A DNA stretch of 11,041 bases from Candidatus Poseidoniaceae archaeon (GTDB taxonomy: Archaea; Thermoplasmatota; Poseidoniia; Poseidoniales; Poseidoniaceae): the NCBI GenBank assembly GCA_022451835.1, contig JAKUNX010000052.1, positions 1-11,041 on the forward strand, written 5' to 3'. The translations under genes were made by a program, and so were the position numbers. The notes under the pieces were generated by a model. The model did not search any database. It was not told the DNA's origin and saw only the letters and a program-made list of their open reading frames with translations. Position 1 is the stretch's first letter. Every line of letters begins with the position of its first letter. Positions 1-7,394 of the stretch are shown piece after piece.

Positions 1-591
1 TTCTTGTGCGAATTGTTGCCATAATTCTCTCTCAACCTGGGCTCTAATTGCTTGTTCGAGTCTTGGGGTTAAATCAGCTATCACAGCTTCTTGGATTTCA
101 AGTGCCATAGTATTGATCACTCTTGCTTCAGTTTCAGCGATCAATTCTTGCCGTTCAATTTCAGTCAATCCAGAATCAGCAACCTGCTTTTGATTATTTC
201 GAGTTACTTCTGCCAAAACAATTCTTTCAATTTCGGTCATAAGTTTCTCAACCACTGCTAATTCCCATCTATCACTTGGATTTGGCAAATTCATTTTTGA
301 AGTTTGGTTACGCAGATTTTGTACAATTCTTGCTCTAACTGGATTTCCAATTTCAAATTCATGCGCACCTGATACAAAACCTACTAAGCAATCTAACCAT
401 TCTTCTTGATTTATTGGTGATCCACAGCCTGGACAGCCAGTTAGACTTTCTTCTTCATCAACCTTCACATCGTCTTGATTATTTTGTTGCCGAGACCTTC
501 GCCTTACTGGGGCAGAGGTTTCCTCGATATCGAATGAAATATTAGTACCAAAAGTACCTTTTTTTGGGCTATTGCCAAGTTCTCTTCCCAT
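1..591 (-). CDS. Partial unrecognised acidic protein with Cys knuckle and helical tail (N-terminal 197 aa)
   Basis: An open frame reads from an ATG at 589-591 to the left edge without a stop, giving 197 residues with the C-terminus missing. I do not recognise the family. Residues 1-50 are low-complexity and probably disordered, with a basic patch (VRRRSR near residue 31) followed by an acidic run. A single knuckle CPGCG lies at residues 53-57, with another Cys at 68, so a half zinc ribbon is possible but a complete four-ligand site is not visible. From about residue 105 to the end the sequence is rich in Glu, Gln, Ala, Arg and Ile/Leu with no proline for long stretches, which fits a long helix or coiled coil. 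It lies 77 bases downstream of the phosphopantoate ligase on the same strand and may have its own promoter. The clean frame and typical composition make it a real gene. Its role is unknown. Confidence 0.75.
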   Translation of the reverse strand, partial: MGRELGNSPKKGTFGTNISFDIEETSAPVRRRSRQQNNQDDVKVDEEESLTGCPGCGSPINQEEWLDCLVGFVSGAHEFEIGNPVRARIVQNLRNQTSKMNLPNPSDRWELAVVEKLMTEIERIVLAEVTRNNQKQVADSGLTEIERQELIAETEARVINTMALEIQEAVIADLTPRLEQAIRAQVERELWQQFAQE

Positions 592-668
592 CTATTTTCA
601 GAATTAATCTAACCTTTGATGATAAAACATTTACCCCGACATTCTCATATTTTGTTGAATTTATAGAT
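592..668 (-). promoter_or_regulatory. Possible promoter before the left-edge gene (TATA-like element at 621-627)
   Basis: The 77-base gap between the ligase stop and the left-edge start contains TTTTATC (minus strand, 621-627), centred about 33 bases before the ATG. That distance would place the transcript start a few bases before the ATG, giving an almost leaderless message. This agrees with the absence of a Shine-Dalgarno motif directly upstream. The gap is AT-rich throughout, so a chance match is quite possible. Confidence 0.3.
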
Positions 669-1415
669 TCAACTCGTATAATTCGCTGCAATAATATTGA
701 TACTATCTTGCAAATTCTTCTTATTTACAAAATTAATATCTATTTCATCATCATAGTCACTTTCAATTAAATTAATCATATTTTTAGCAACCCTGGAAAT
801 CTCATCTACAATTGTTATTGAAGCCATTTTTGCTGAGCGAGACATTGGGTTTAGATCTACCACTATTACGGTTTTACCCATTTTGACCAATGCTTCACAT
901 CTATCGCCATCTTCCAAAGGAACTAGAATTACATCACTCGAAAAAATACCATCTTGACAACAGTTTGCTCGTGGACCTTCAAGCCCTGGAATCTTAGCAT
1001 CAGGTTTCTGCCCAAGAATCTTAGTAGAAATGCCATGTTCAGTTTTGATTGCCTCAAGGTGTTCAATAATTGCCATAATTCTTTTTTCGGTTCGATAAAA
1101 AATATTGATTTCAACAGGGCAATTTAATGCTTCAGCAATTTGCATTAATTCCTTTCCAGCGAGTGCCGCGGTGTTGCCATTAATCGTGATAATTGGTCTT
1201 TTAGCAGCATTTAGATGGGCTAGAGCATTTTTTGTTGCCATTATGGCGTTGCTGGAACTTTTCTCTCCCAACAGATAATCAAACGCTTCCCCGCGTCCAT
1301 GAGCAATCATCGCACTATCAGCTAACATACCTTTGCTTGCCGCAATTTCTAATTTATGTCGACTTAACAGCGAGTTATACCTTGGATGACTTTCGTCGGC
1401 TGTAAACTCGCCCAT
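669..1415 (-). CDS. 4-phosphopantoate--beta-alanine ligase (archaeal phosphopantothenate synthetase)
   Basis: This enzyme joins 4-phosphopantoate to beta-alanine with ATP, giving 4-phosphopantothenate, the second step of the archaeal route to coenzyme A in the cytoplasm. The 248 residues show the family's conserved blocks in order: SHPRY at 9-13, AHGRGEAFDYLLGE at 38-51, INGNTAAL at 78-85, the NIFYRTEKR block at 104-112, IPGLEGPR at 142-149, VPLEDGDRCEAL at 165-176 and VDLNPMSRSA at 186-195. Length is normal for the family (about 250-290). The last 25 or so residues after the conserved core are an acidic, poorly conserved-looking tail. The ATG directly follows the nadC stop codon and has GGTGAT a few bases upstream inside nadC, so translation is probably coupled. 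The kinase that makes its substrate is encoded nearby at 2458-3426 in the opposite direction. Function is secure at family level. Confidence 0.93.
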   Translation of the reverse strand: MGEFTADESHPRYNSLLSRHKLEIAASKGMLADSAMIAHGRGEAFDYLLGEKSSSNAIMATKNALAHLNAAKRPIITINGNTAALAGKELMQIAEALNCPVEINIFYRTEKRIMAIIEHLEAIKTEHGISTKILGQKPDAKIPGLEGPRANCCQDGIFSSDVILVPLEDGDRCEALVKMGKTVIVVDLNPMSRSAKMASITIVDEISRVAKNMINLIESDYDDEIDINFVNKKNLQDSINIIAANYTS

Positions 1416-2393
1416 TTAATCACCAATAATCATTGAAATATCAAGCGGCTTTACGCCGCGATTTATTGCACTAGTTGAGAGGACATCGACTCCACACTCA
1501 AACCATTCTCCAAGTTTTTCAAAAGTAATGTTACCACTCGCCTCTAGTATAACGGCTTCTCTAAGCCCCATATCTTCTAATTGTTTGACGACATCTTTAC
1601 AACGCTCTGGTCCAAAATTATCTAACATCACAACTAGCTTTATTTCTGAATTTTCATGAGTCTGTTGCCATACAGCAGCAGCAGTAATGGCTTCTTTTTC
1701 ATTTCTTACTTCAATTTCAATAAATGATGAGATCTCATCGAATTCAAGTGTTTGAATAATCTGAGCTATTTTTTTGTCATTTTCAATTGATGTATCATCC
1801 ATTGATGCAAGGTCATTTTCTTTAATCATTAATGCATCATTTCTTGTCAGACGATGAGTAAGTCCTCCGCCCAAGTGAACAGCCCACTTGTCGAGTAAAC
1901 CCCATGTGGTTTTTCTTGTACATGCTACCTGTTTTGCTGCCTTACTAGACCATTTTTTGGTTTCAGTTGCAATACCAGAAAGGTGACCAAGAATGTTCAA
2001 TATGCTCCTTTCCATTAGTAGAATTGTTTCACCACATCCACTCAAATGAGCAATTTCTTCGCCCTCAGCTACTTTTTTCCCATCTAAAGCGCGCCAGTTT
2101 ACTTGAATTGAAGGCGCCCAAATTTGGATTAGATGGTCGACCATAGCGGTGCCAGCAACTATCCCGTCGCCCTTAGCAATAATGGTTGAATCAATCTTTT
2201 CGCCAGAACCAAACATTGGGCTATCAATATCATCATCAGCAAGAATAGCAGTAACCCATCTATCCATGCTTGATAGCAGTTTTCTGCTTACGCCATCTTC
2301 TGCAGTCCATAGGAGGTGGCCTCTGTCATGAGGCAGCATACTACTTCCGGCCATGCTTAACCTAATAGTTACTTGACTTTCAATTACACCCAT
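1416..2393 (-). CDS. nadC: Nicotinate-nucleotide pyrophosphorylase (quinolinate phosphoribosyltransferase), variant form
   Basis: The enzyme converts quinolinate and PRPP to nicotinate mononucleotide, CO2 and pyrophosphate in de novo NAD synthesis. The 325 residues carry the family landmarks: ERSILNILGHLSGIAT at 128-143 (Arg129 matches the PRPP-side Arg of ERT), CTRKTTWGLLDKWAV at 158-172, GGGLTHR at 175-181, IKEND at 190-194, EIEV at 226-229, LDNF at 257-260, LEASGNI at 283-289 and GVDVLST at 301-307. The usual TRKTxPGLR block reads TRKTTWGLLDK instead, losing the Pro and Arg and apparently two residues. The ligands TRK, HR and the following Lys are kept. About 40 residues precede the usual start of the fold, and starts at Met14 or Met19 are possible alternatives. 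No Shine-Dalgarno precedes the ATG. Family assignment is strong. Nicotinate rather than quinolinate as substrate cannot be excluded. Confidence 0.87.
   Translation of the reverse strand: MGVIESQVTIRLSMAGSSMLPHDRGHLLWTAEDGVSRKLLSSMDRWVTAILADDDIDSPMFGSGEKIDSTIIAKGDGIVAGTAMVDHLIQIWAPSIQVNWRALDGKKVAEGEEIAHLSGCGETILLMERSILNILGHLSGIATETKKWSSKAAKQVACTRKTTWGLLDKWAVHLGGGLTHRLTRNDALMIKENDLASMDDTSIENDKKIAQIIQTLEFDEISSFIEIEVRNEKEAITAAAVWQQTHENSEIKLVVMLDNFGPERCKDVVKQLEDMGLREAVILEASGNITFEKLGEWFECGVDVLSTSAINRGVKPLDISMIIGD
1419..1424 (-). promoter_or_regulatory. Shine-Dalgarno of the phosphopantoate ligase, inside the nadC 3' end
   Basis: The minus strand reads GGTGATTAAATG across 1424-1413: GGTGAT matches the archaeal anti-Shine-Dalgarno complement, TAA is the nadC stop and ATG is the ligase start. 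The last nadC codons therefore carry the ribosome site for the next gene. This supports both the chosen start and a shared transcript. Confidence 0.6.
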
Positions 2394-2457
2394 GATTTAT
2401 GCTATCAATATTGGATTTAATGAGATATTTCAAATGACTTGATTTTATGGCAATACT
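2394..2457. promoter_or_regulatory. Shared divergent promoter region between nadC and pantoate kinase
   Basis: Only 64 AT-rich bases separate the two start codons. For the rightward gene an ATTTAATG element (2415-2422) lies about 40 bases before the ATG. For the leftward gene CATAAAATC (minus strand, 2441-2449) lies about 50 bases before its ATG. Both are reasonable TATA-like boxes with short leaders. Neither gene has a clear Shine-Dalgarno. The overlapping arrangement would let one factor control both directions, but no clear operator palindrome was seen. Confidence 0.4.
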
Positions 2458-3426
2458 ATGGAGAATGAGTATACTTCACATGTTGGAGGTCACATTACTC
2501 TATTTTTCACCGTTGAAAAAGATGGGCGGCTATTGCGTAATCAAGGCAGTAGAGGTGTTGGGATAAATGTTCAACATGGTGTATCAGTAAAACTTTCAAT
2601 CAAAGATCCTAATGGAGATATAAATGATAGCAGTATAACGGTTTTTGATTATCAGGGCAATAAAATGGAAAATACTGACAAGTTTTACCGAGATCTAATT
2701 GACGACTTAGTATATGCTAGATTATTGGATAATAATCCATCATTTGACATTTCAGTATCACTTGAATTACCGACAAGTCAGGGTTTTGCGATGTCTGCCG
2801 CAGGCTTAATCGGAGTCGCTATGGCATTTCATAAATTTTCAAATCGAGGTAATATTGATCAATATTATCGTATTTGTCATAGAATTGAGAGATTAAATGG
2901 TTCTGGTTTAGGAGACGTATTGGGTATTCACGCCGGTGGTGTTGAGATTAGATTACAGCCAGGTGCACCAGGCGCCTCAGGAACTAGCCTCGGTTTCAAG
3001 TGTAAACAACCAGTAATTTTGGTTTGGCAACCCGAAGAATCCCGCCATACATCAAAATACATAGATGATGAAATTTGGCAAACAAAAATCACCAAGGCAG
3101 GCCATAAAGCGTTGAACAAAATAAAAAGCGGCCCATGGGATCATTCACGCTGGAAAGATATTCTTGATCAATCAAGTAATTTTTGTCAAGAATCCGAACT
3201 GATTTCCGAGCCAGAAAGAAAACAATTTCTTGATGTTGTAATGTCGATAGTTAGATCTGTTGAACTACAATCATATGTTAGAATTAGACTCTGTATGTTA
3301 GGCGTTTCTTGTGTAATCTTACCAACAAAACTTGATAGAATGCTGTCTGACGAAGAATTAGACTTACTAAAATCGAAGTTCTCAGAAAAGGGTCTAGAAT
3401 CACTCATAACCGGTATAGATTGTTAA
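2458..3426 (+). CDS. Pantoate kinase (archaeal, GHMP superfamily)
   Basis: It phosphorylates pantoate with ATP to 4-phosphopantoate, the substrate of the ligase at 669-1415. The 322-residue protein has the pantoate kinase pattern: GGHITLFF at 10-17, the GSRGVGINVQHGV block at 30-42, a GHMP phosphate loop LPTSQGFAMSAAG at 104-116, and GSGLGDVLGIHAGG at 148-161, where Asp153 is the probable catalytic base. An RLQPGAPG stretch at 165-172 follows, as in the family. The C-terminal third, starting with IVRSVELQSYVRIRLCMLG, is also recognisable. It is somewhat longer than the usual 280-300 residues, mainly in the stretch around 46-100. Its ATG has no Shine-Dalgarno, so a leaderless or short-leader message is likely. 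It is divergent from nadC and ends 2 bases from the converging nuclease gene. Mevalonate or homoserine kinase is excluded by the GLGDV and GSRGxGI blocks. Confidence 0.92.
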   Translation: MENEYTSHVGGHITLFFTVEKDGRLLRNQGSRGVGINVQHGVSVKLSIKDPNGDINDSSITVFDYQGNKMENTDKFYRDLIDDLVYARLLDNNPSFDISVSLELPTSQGFAMSAAGLIGVAMAFHKFSNRGNIDQYYRICHRIERLNGSGLGDVLGIHAGGVEIRLQPGAPGASGTSLGFKCKQPVILVWQPEESRHTSKYIDDEIWQTKITKAGHKALNKIKSGPWDHSRWKDILDQSSNFCQESELISEPERKQFLDVVMSIVRSVELQSYVRIRLCMLGVSCVILPTKLDRMLSDEELDLLKSKFSEKGLESLITGIDC

Positions 3427-3428
3427 AA

Positions 3429-4457
3429 TCAAGACATTTTTGATAGATCAAGCACTCCAGCATCTAGCATTAAACAACCTGGTATGAATAAATTTTCACT
3501 GAATCCATGACGATAAACCACTGCACCACTGCCCCATTCCTCAATATATCTTGACATTTGTTTAGTCATTTTTTTCCTTTGAAATTGAACATCAGCACCA
3601 TAGAAGTGTTTAGCATCAATCCAAGCAACAGGTTGGCCATTAATTTCTACATGGTCAAGAAATAAGATGTCTGGAGTGTTTATTGGGCGTCCATGTTCTA
3701 ATTTTTGTTCTGAGACCATTTCATTTTGGCGTCTAATTTTAACGCCTCTAGATTCAAACCAATCAGCTAGTATTTCTTCAAATAGGTCTGCTCTAGAATG
3801 TGTTTCTGATTGATCCACATTTGAAACTCTATCCGCGGCCTCTGCTTTTTCAAATTCTTCTCTCTCACGCTTTTTCATTTTACTTGGATCTCGTAAACAT
3901 TCTTTTATTCTTGATTTTGACCATCTCTTTTCCGCAAGAATCACGCGAAAAATATTCATTGGAGGGAAGTCGAATCGTGTTGAAAGGTCAACAACATTTA
4001 CTCCTTCATTGTATAAGCGAAATAATGCTTTAGATCTCGATTTTAGTCTGCCATGCCCGTATACAGTTTTTTGTTGAAGCAGTGCAGAGCGCAAAGATAG
4101 AGCCTGGTCAAGAGTCATTTTTTTGTCTTTGACAAATTTGCCGATTTCTTCTACGCGTTCATCTTCAAGCCAACCAAACTCGCCCTTTCTGATAACAAAT
4201 TTGGCTAAAGTCTCTTCATCTTTCAATGGGACAGGGTTGTTTTTCCAATCAAACGAATGCTTCTTTGGTTCAAGGGCAGAATTTGGAAAGCCCATGGGCT
4301 TTTCTTGTCTCTCAAATCTATCATTTGCTCTTTTCTCTACTTGCTCGATGTATTCTTTGCTTCTTTCAAGTAGGACAGATTTTTTGGTTGTACCATATCG
4401 TTTAGGTTTTTGTCGAGATTGTGACCGAGAATTTTTACGTGGGGTTTTTGATGTCAC
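3429..4457 (-). CDS. Predicted PD-(D/E)xK nuclease with TPD motif, CDIN1/C15orf41-like
   Basis: I recognise this as a relative of human CDIN1 (C15orf41), a predicted Holliday-junction-resolvase-like nuclease. Residues 1-75 are basic, charged and probably disordered. Residues 134-195 form a helical DNA-binding-like region, including LSTRFDFPPMNIFRVILAEK at 158-177, which matches the family's PPMNLARVIL-type block, then a C-terminal CLRDP. The nuclease core has a helix with Glu227/Glu228 (LFEEILADWFESRGV), NTPDILF at 260-266 with Asp263, and WIDAKHFYG at 279-287 with Asp281 and Lys283, giving a complete PD...DxK site. GSGAVVYRHGF at 309-319 matches the family's GPGLVIYWYGF block. The start is a GTG at 4455-4457 with AAGAG about 8 bases upstream. 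No ATG occurs in frame before Met55. The nuclease activity is predicted from the motifs, and its DNA substrate is unknown. Confidence 0.85.
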   Translation of the reverse strand: MTSKTPRKNSRSQSRQKPKRYGTTKKSVLLERSKEYIEQVEKRANDRFERQEKPMGFPNSALEPKKHSFDWKNNPVPLKDEETLAKFVIRKGEFGWLEDERVEEIGKFVKDKKMTLDQALSLRSALLQQKTVYGHGRLKSRSKALFRLYNEGVNVVDLSTRFDFPPMNIFRVILAEKRWSKSRIKECLRDPSKMKKREREEFEKAEAADRVSNVDQSETHSRADLFEEILADWFESRGVKIRRQNEMVSEQKLEHGRPINTPDILFLDHVEINGQPVAWIDAKHFYGADVQFQRKKMTKQMSRYIEEWGSGAVVYRHGFSENLFIPGCLMLDAGVLDLSKMS

Positions 4458-4480
4458 ATTATACTCTTGCCGGCGACAAT

Positions 4481-4540
4481 CTTTGAACTATCGCATAAAA
4501 ATTATTGATTTATACAGAATAGTGACTTTACAGTTCAAAG
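4481..4540. repeat. 9-bp inverted repeat bracketing the nuclease promoter
   Basis: CTTTGAACT at 4481-4489 and its exact reverse complement AGTTCAAAG at 4532-4540 lie on either side of the TATA box, with 42 bases between them. An AATC/GATT flank extends the similarity imperfectly on the outer side. The spacing is too large for a simple terminator. Two half-sites of an operator bound by a looping or dimeric regulator would explain it, but a chance match in this AT-rich gap is possible. Confidence 0.35.
4507..4514 (-). promoter_or_regulatory. TATA box of the CDIN1-like nuclease gene
   Basis: On the minus strand these bases read TATAAATC, a near-ideal archaeal TATA box, centred about 53 bases before the GTG start. 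A transcript starting some 25 bases downstream would have a leader of roughly 25-30 bases containing the AAGAG ribosome site. It sits in the 113-base gap after leuS, which suggests the nuclease gene is transcribed independently. Confidence 0.5.
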
Positions 4541-4571
4541 CGATTTACAGAATTTATCTCGTCATTACAAG

Positions 4572-7394
4572 TTATGCAAATTTGATGCTTGGGCTTAGTG
4601 GTAAGGAAGAATTTTCTCTACCATCCTCGCCCTGATAGTCTTCTGCTCTAATTACTTCGATTTCATTTAGATCAAGTTCATTAGCAATAAATGATGCACG
4701 TTCTTTTAGCAACTTAACCTCATCAATATTATCCAAAATTAGTGATTTTGATTTATCATCCCATTTGAAAACTTGAGATAACATCTTCTTATTCCAATAT
4801 GACAAAATTTGACCAATATTTTCATCATTTACAAAATCCATTTGTTTTAACTCTTGAATAAATTGTTTTACATTACCACCATCATTGAGATAGTTTATCG
4901 CTGCTCTTGATAGTTGGTTTTTCCATTCAGGGGAAATAATTAGAGTCAGTTTTTGTGCTTGACCATCGAGGTGTTTTTCAGCAATTGACTTTATTTTACG
5001 TGAATTTTCAAGTACTGCTCGCATAATAAATTCATAATCTAAAATGTATTCTTCGTCTTTAGAAACAGGCTCGATGCCGCTCATTTCAGAGGCAGACACC
5101 ATTTCTTCTAGAGATAAACATCTACCCCACTCTTCAGCAAGGTGAGGGGTTGATACTGAAATCAAATAAGTCCATGATTCGAGGACTAATCTTCCTACAG
5201 CAGCATTATTTCCGCCTCTTCTTGAATACCAGTTGACATCTTTAATCAATTCATAATGGGAAATTTCAACAGCTCTTCTCAAATCATAACTGTCCATAGC
5301 TTCGCTAAATTCGGCAACCCGCTGTTTTAATCTAGCAATTAACCAATCATCTATTGGTGAAGCATCACTACCCCAATTCAATATTGTTTCAGGCATTGTT
5401 CGAAGTTGTAACATCACACGATAATTTGCTTCAAGAGCAGTATCAGACCAGTCCATGCCTGCAGTCGGATTAGCAGCAAACAAAATGAATAATCGTACTG
5501 TATCAGCACCATATTTTTCAATCATATCTTCAGGTGATACAGTATTGCCAAGTGATTTACTCATCTTTGCAGATCTCATGGCCAGAGCATCGCCACATTG
5601 AGGACAAGGCATTCCAACATGGTCGACACTAAGGGTAATTGAACAAGATTCACACCATGGTGCAGCTTTGTTTACCATCCCCTGACAAAGTAGTTCGTTG
5701 AATGGTTCATCATTAGAGTGGAGGCCAATATCTCGCAGTGCCTTTGTCCAAAACCTAGCATAAATTAGATGCATTTGTGCGTGTTCAATTCCACCACAGT
5801 AAAAATCAACATTCATCCAATGGTCAGCCAATTCTTTGGAAAAACACTCATCATTATTTGTCGCATCGGTAAATCTCAAGAAATACCACGAGGAATCAAC
5901 GAAAGTATCCATAGTATCGGTTTCTCTTCTTGCATCTTTACCACAAGTAGGGCATTTTACCTGTTTGAATTCTAAAGAAGTCTCTAGAGGATTACCTTTA
6001 CCAAATACAATATCTCTCGGCAATTCGACAGGCAAATCTTGTTCAGGAACAGGTACAGTACCACATTCATCACAATGAATAATTGGGATTGGAGTACCCC
6101 AATATCTTTGTCTAGAGATTAGCCATGGTCTAATTTTCCAATTCAGTTTTCTTTCTCCTGAACCTTTACTTTCCAGTTCGTCGATTACTGCGGTAATAGC
6201 CTGTTCACCATACAACCCTTCAAAATCTGTATTTCCGGTATTAACCATCCAACCATAATCGGTTTCAGCCTTTGTTAAATCAGCAGATGCATCGCCATTT
6301 TCTGTCATAACTAGCGTTCGGCGAATCGGAATTGAGAATTTTTTTGCGAAGTCAAAATCTCTCTCATCATGAGCAGGTACGGCCATTACTGCGCCAGTTC
6401 CATATGAAGCGATAACAAAATTTCCACTCCAAATTGGTATTTTTTCTCCAGTTAACGGATGAATAGCATTTTTCCCTAGTGGAACACCTTTTTTCTTATT
6501 CATATTTTTGATTCTATCAAATTCAGTCATTACTGAAACTTCATTGTATAGTGCTTGCCATTCAGCCTCGTTTTTAGTACCAGTAACCAATGTTTTTGCC
6601 AGCGGGTGCTCGGGTGCCAGAGTTAGGAAAGTGACCCCAAATAATGTGTCAGGCCTAGTTGTAAACACGGTTATCGTCTCATCTGAATCTTCAATCTCAA
6701 AGGTTATCTCTGCACCTTCGGAACGACCTAACCAATCTCTCTGCATTGCAGCGACATTTTCAGGAAATTGTATTTGTTCAAGTCCATCAACCAATTCCTG
6801 AGCGTACTTTGGGATATCTAAGAACCATTGACTCATTTCTTTTTGTTCTACAGGCCCATTACATCTCCAACAACGTCCAGCTTTGACTTGTTCATTTGCA
6901 AGAACAGTATTACAAGGTTCACACCAGTTTACTGGAGCAAATTCTTCGAATGCCAAACCACTCTCATAGAATTTTAAGAAAAACCATTGATTCCATTTGT
7001 AATAATTTGGATCGTGACTTTTTACCATCCTATTCCAATCATAAGAGAAGCCCATTTGTTTAATTTGCTTGGTAATCGAAGCCATATTCTTTTCAGTAAT
7101 ATCGTGAGGGTGGCCACCTTCTTTGATAGCGGCATTTTCTGCTGGCAACCCAAATGAATCAAATCCCATTGGATATAATACGTCAAAACCCATCATACGC
7201 TTGTACCGAGCAACAGCGTCTCCTATCGAATAATTTCGTACGTGCCCCATATGCATCTTGCCTGAGGGGTAGGGGTACATTTCAAGACAATAGAAAGAAG
7301 GTTTTTGCTCGTTTGCTTTAGATACGAATACTTTCTCTTCATCCCATCTGCGTTGCCAATAATTTTCATCGACACTTTGGATGCTGTAACTCAA
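4572..7394 (-). CDS. leuS: Leucyl-tRNA synthetase, bacterial type
   Basis: It charges tRNA-Leu with leucine in the cytoplasm and edits mischarged tRNA. The 940 residues follow the bacterial LeuRS plan: class I signature HMGH at 48-51, KMSKS at 610-614, and the CP1 editing domain with TTRPDT at 245-250 and AHDERD at 341-346, where Asp343 and Asp346 align with the catalytic editing aspartates of the E. coli enzyme. Editing therefore looks intact. Three Cys4 sites are visible: C158/C161/C175/C178, C441/C444/C481/C484, and C581/C584/C597/C600 just before KMSKS. It is longer than the E. coli enzyme (860 aa) and ends in an SLPLSPSIKFA tail. The start is TTG at 7392-7394: there is no in-frame ATG between it and the upstream stop, and a strong ribosome site precedes it. 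A bacterial-type enzyme beside archaeal CoA genes suggests ancient transfer, as known in haloarchaea. Confidence 0.95.
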   Translation of the reverse strand: MSYSIQSVDENYWQRRWDEEKVFVSKANEQKPSFYCLEMYPYPSGKMHMGHVRNYSIGDAVARYKRMMGFDVLYPMGFDSFGLPAENAAIKEGGHPHDITEKNMASITKQIKQMGFSYDWNRMVKSHDPNYYKWNQWFFLKFYESGLAFEEFAPVNWCEPCNTVLANEQVKAGRCWRCNGPVEQKEMSQWFLDIPKYAQELVDGLEQIQFPENVAAMQRDWLGRSEGAEITFEIEDSDETITVFTTRPDTLFGVTFLTLAPEHPLAKTLVTGTKNEAEWQALYNEVSVMTEFDRIKNMNKKKGVPLGKNAIHPLTGEKIPIWSGNFVIASYGTGAVMAVPAHDERDFDFAKKFSIPIRRTLVMTENGDASADLTKAETDYGWMVNTGNTDFEGLYGEQAITAVIDELESKGSGERKLNWKIRPWLISRQRYWGTPIPIIHCDECGTVPVPEQDLPVELPRDIVFGKGNPLETSLEFKQVKCPTCGKDARRETDTMDTFVDSSWYFLRFTDATNNDECFSKELADHWMNVDFYCGGIEHAQMHLIYARFWTKALRDIGLHSNDEPFNELLCQGMVNKAAPWCESCSITLSVDHVGMPCPQCGDALAMRSAKMSKSLGNTVSPEDMIEKYGADTVRLFILFAANPTAGMDWSDTALEANYRVMLQLRTMPETILNWGSDASPIDDWLIARLKQRVAEFSEAMDSYDLRRAVEISHYELIKDVNWYSRRGGNNAAVGRLVLESWTYLISVSTPHLAEEWGRCLSLEEMVSASEMSGIEPVSKDEEYILDYEFIMRAVLENSRKIKSIAEKHLDGQAQKLTLIISPEWKNQLSRAAINYLNDGGNVKQFIQELKQMDFVNDENIGQILSYWNKKMLSQVFKWDDKSKSLILDNIDEVKLLKERASFIANELDLNEIEVIRAEDYQGEDGRENSSLPLSPSIKFA

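Noticed and set aside
564..770. Rightward 68-codon open frame over the left intergenic gap
   Set aside because: It overlaps two well-supported leftward genes on both sides, has a low-complexity Ile/Phe-rich product and no ribosome site; it is a shadow in AT-rich sequence.
1416..2393. ModD-type molybdenum transport protein as an alternative to NadC
   Set aside because: TRK, HR and IKEN blocks and the position in a cofactor-synthesis cluster fit NadC better, and no molybdate genes are nearby.
3428..3444. Short ATCAA/TTGAT hairpin with T-rich loop just past the pantoate kinase stop
   Set aside because: A 5-bp AT-rich stem is too weak to claim as a terminator and lies within the coding end of the converging nuclease gene.
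4458..4463. TATAAT on the minus strand just before the GTG of the nuclease gene, like a bacterial -10 box
   Set aside because: It is immediately next to the start codon and the gene context is archaeal; the TATAAATC box further upstream is better placed.
4123..4635. Rightward 170-codon open frame across the nuclease and leuS ends
   Set aside because: Most of it is antisense to conserved parts of the nuclease gene and the leuS tail, and its Ser/Leu/Phe-rich product matches no family.
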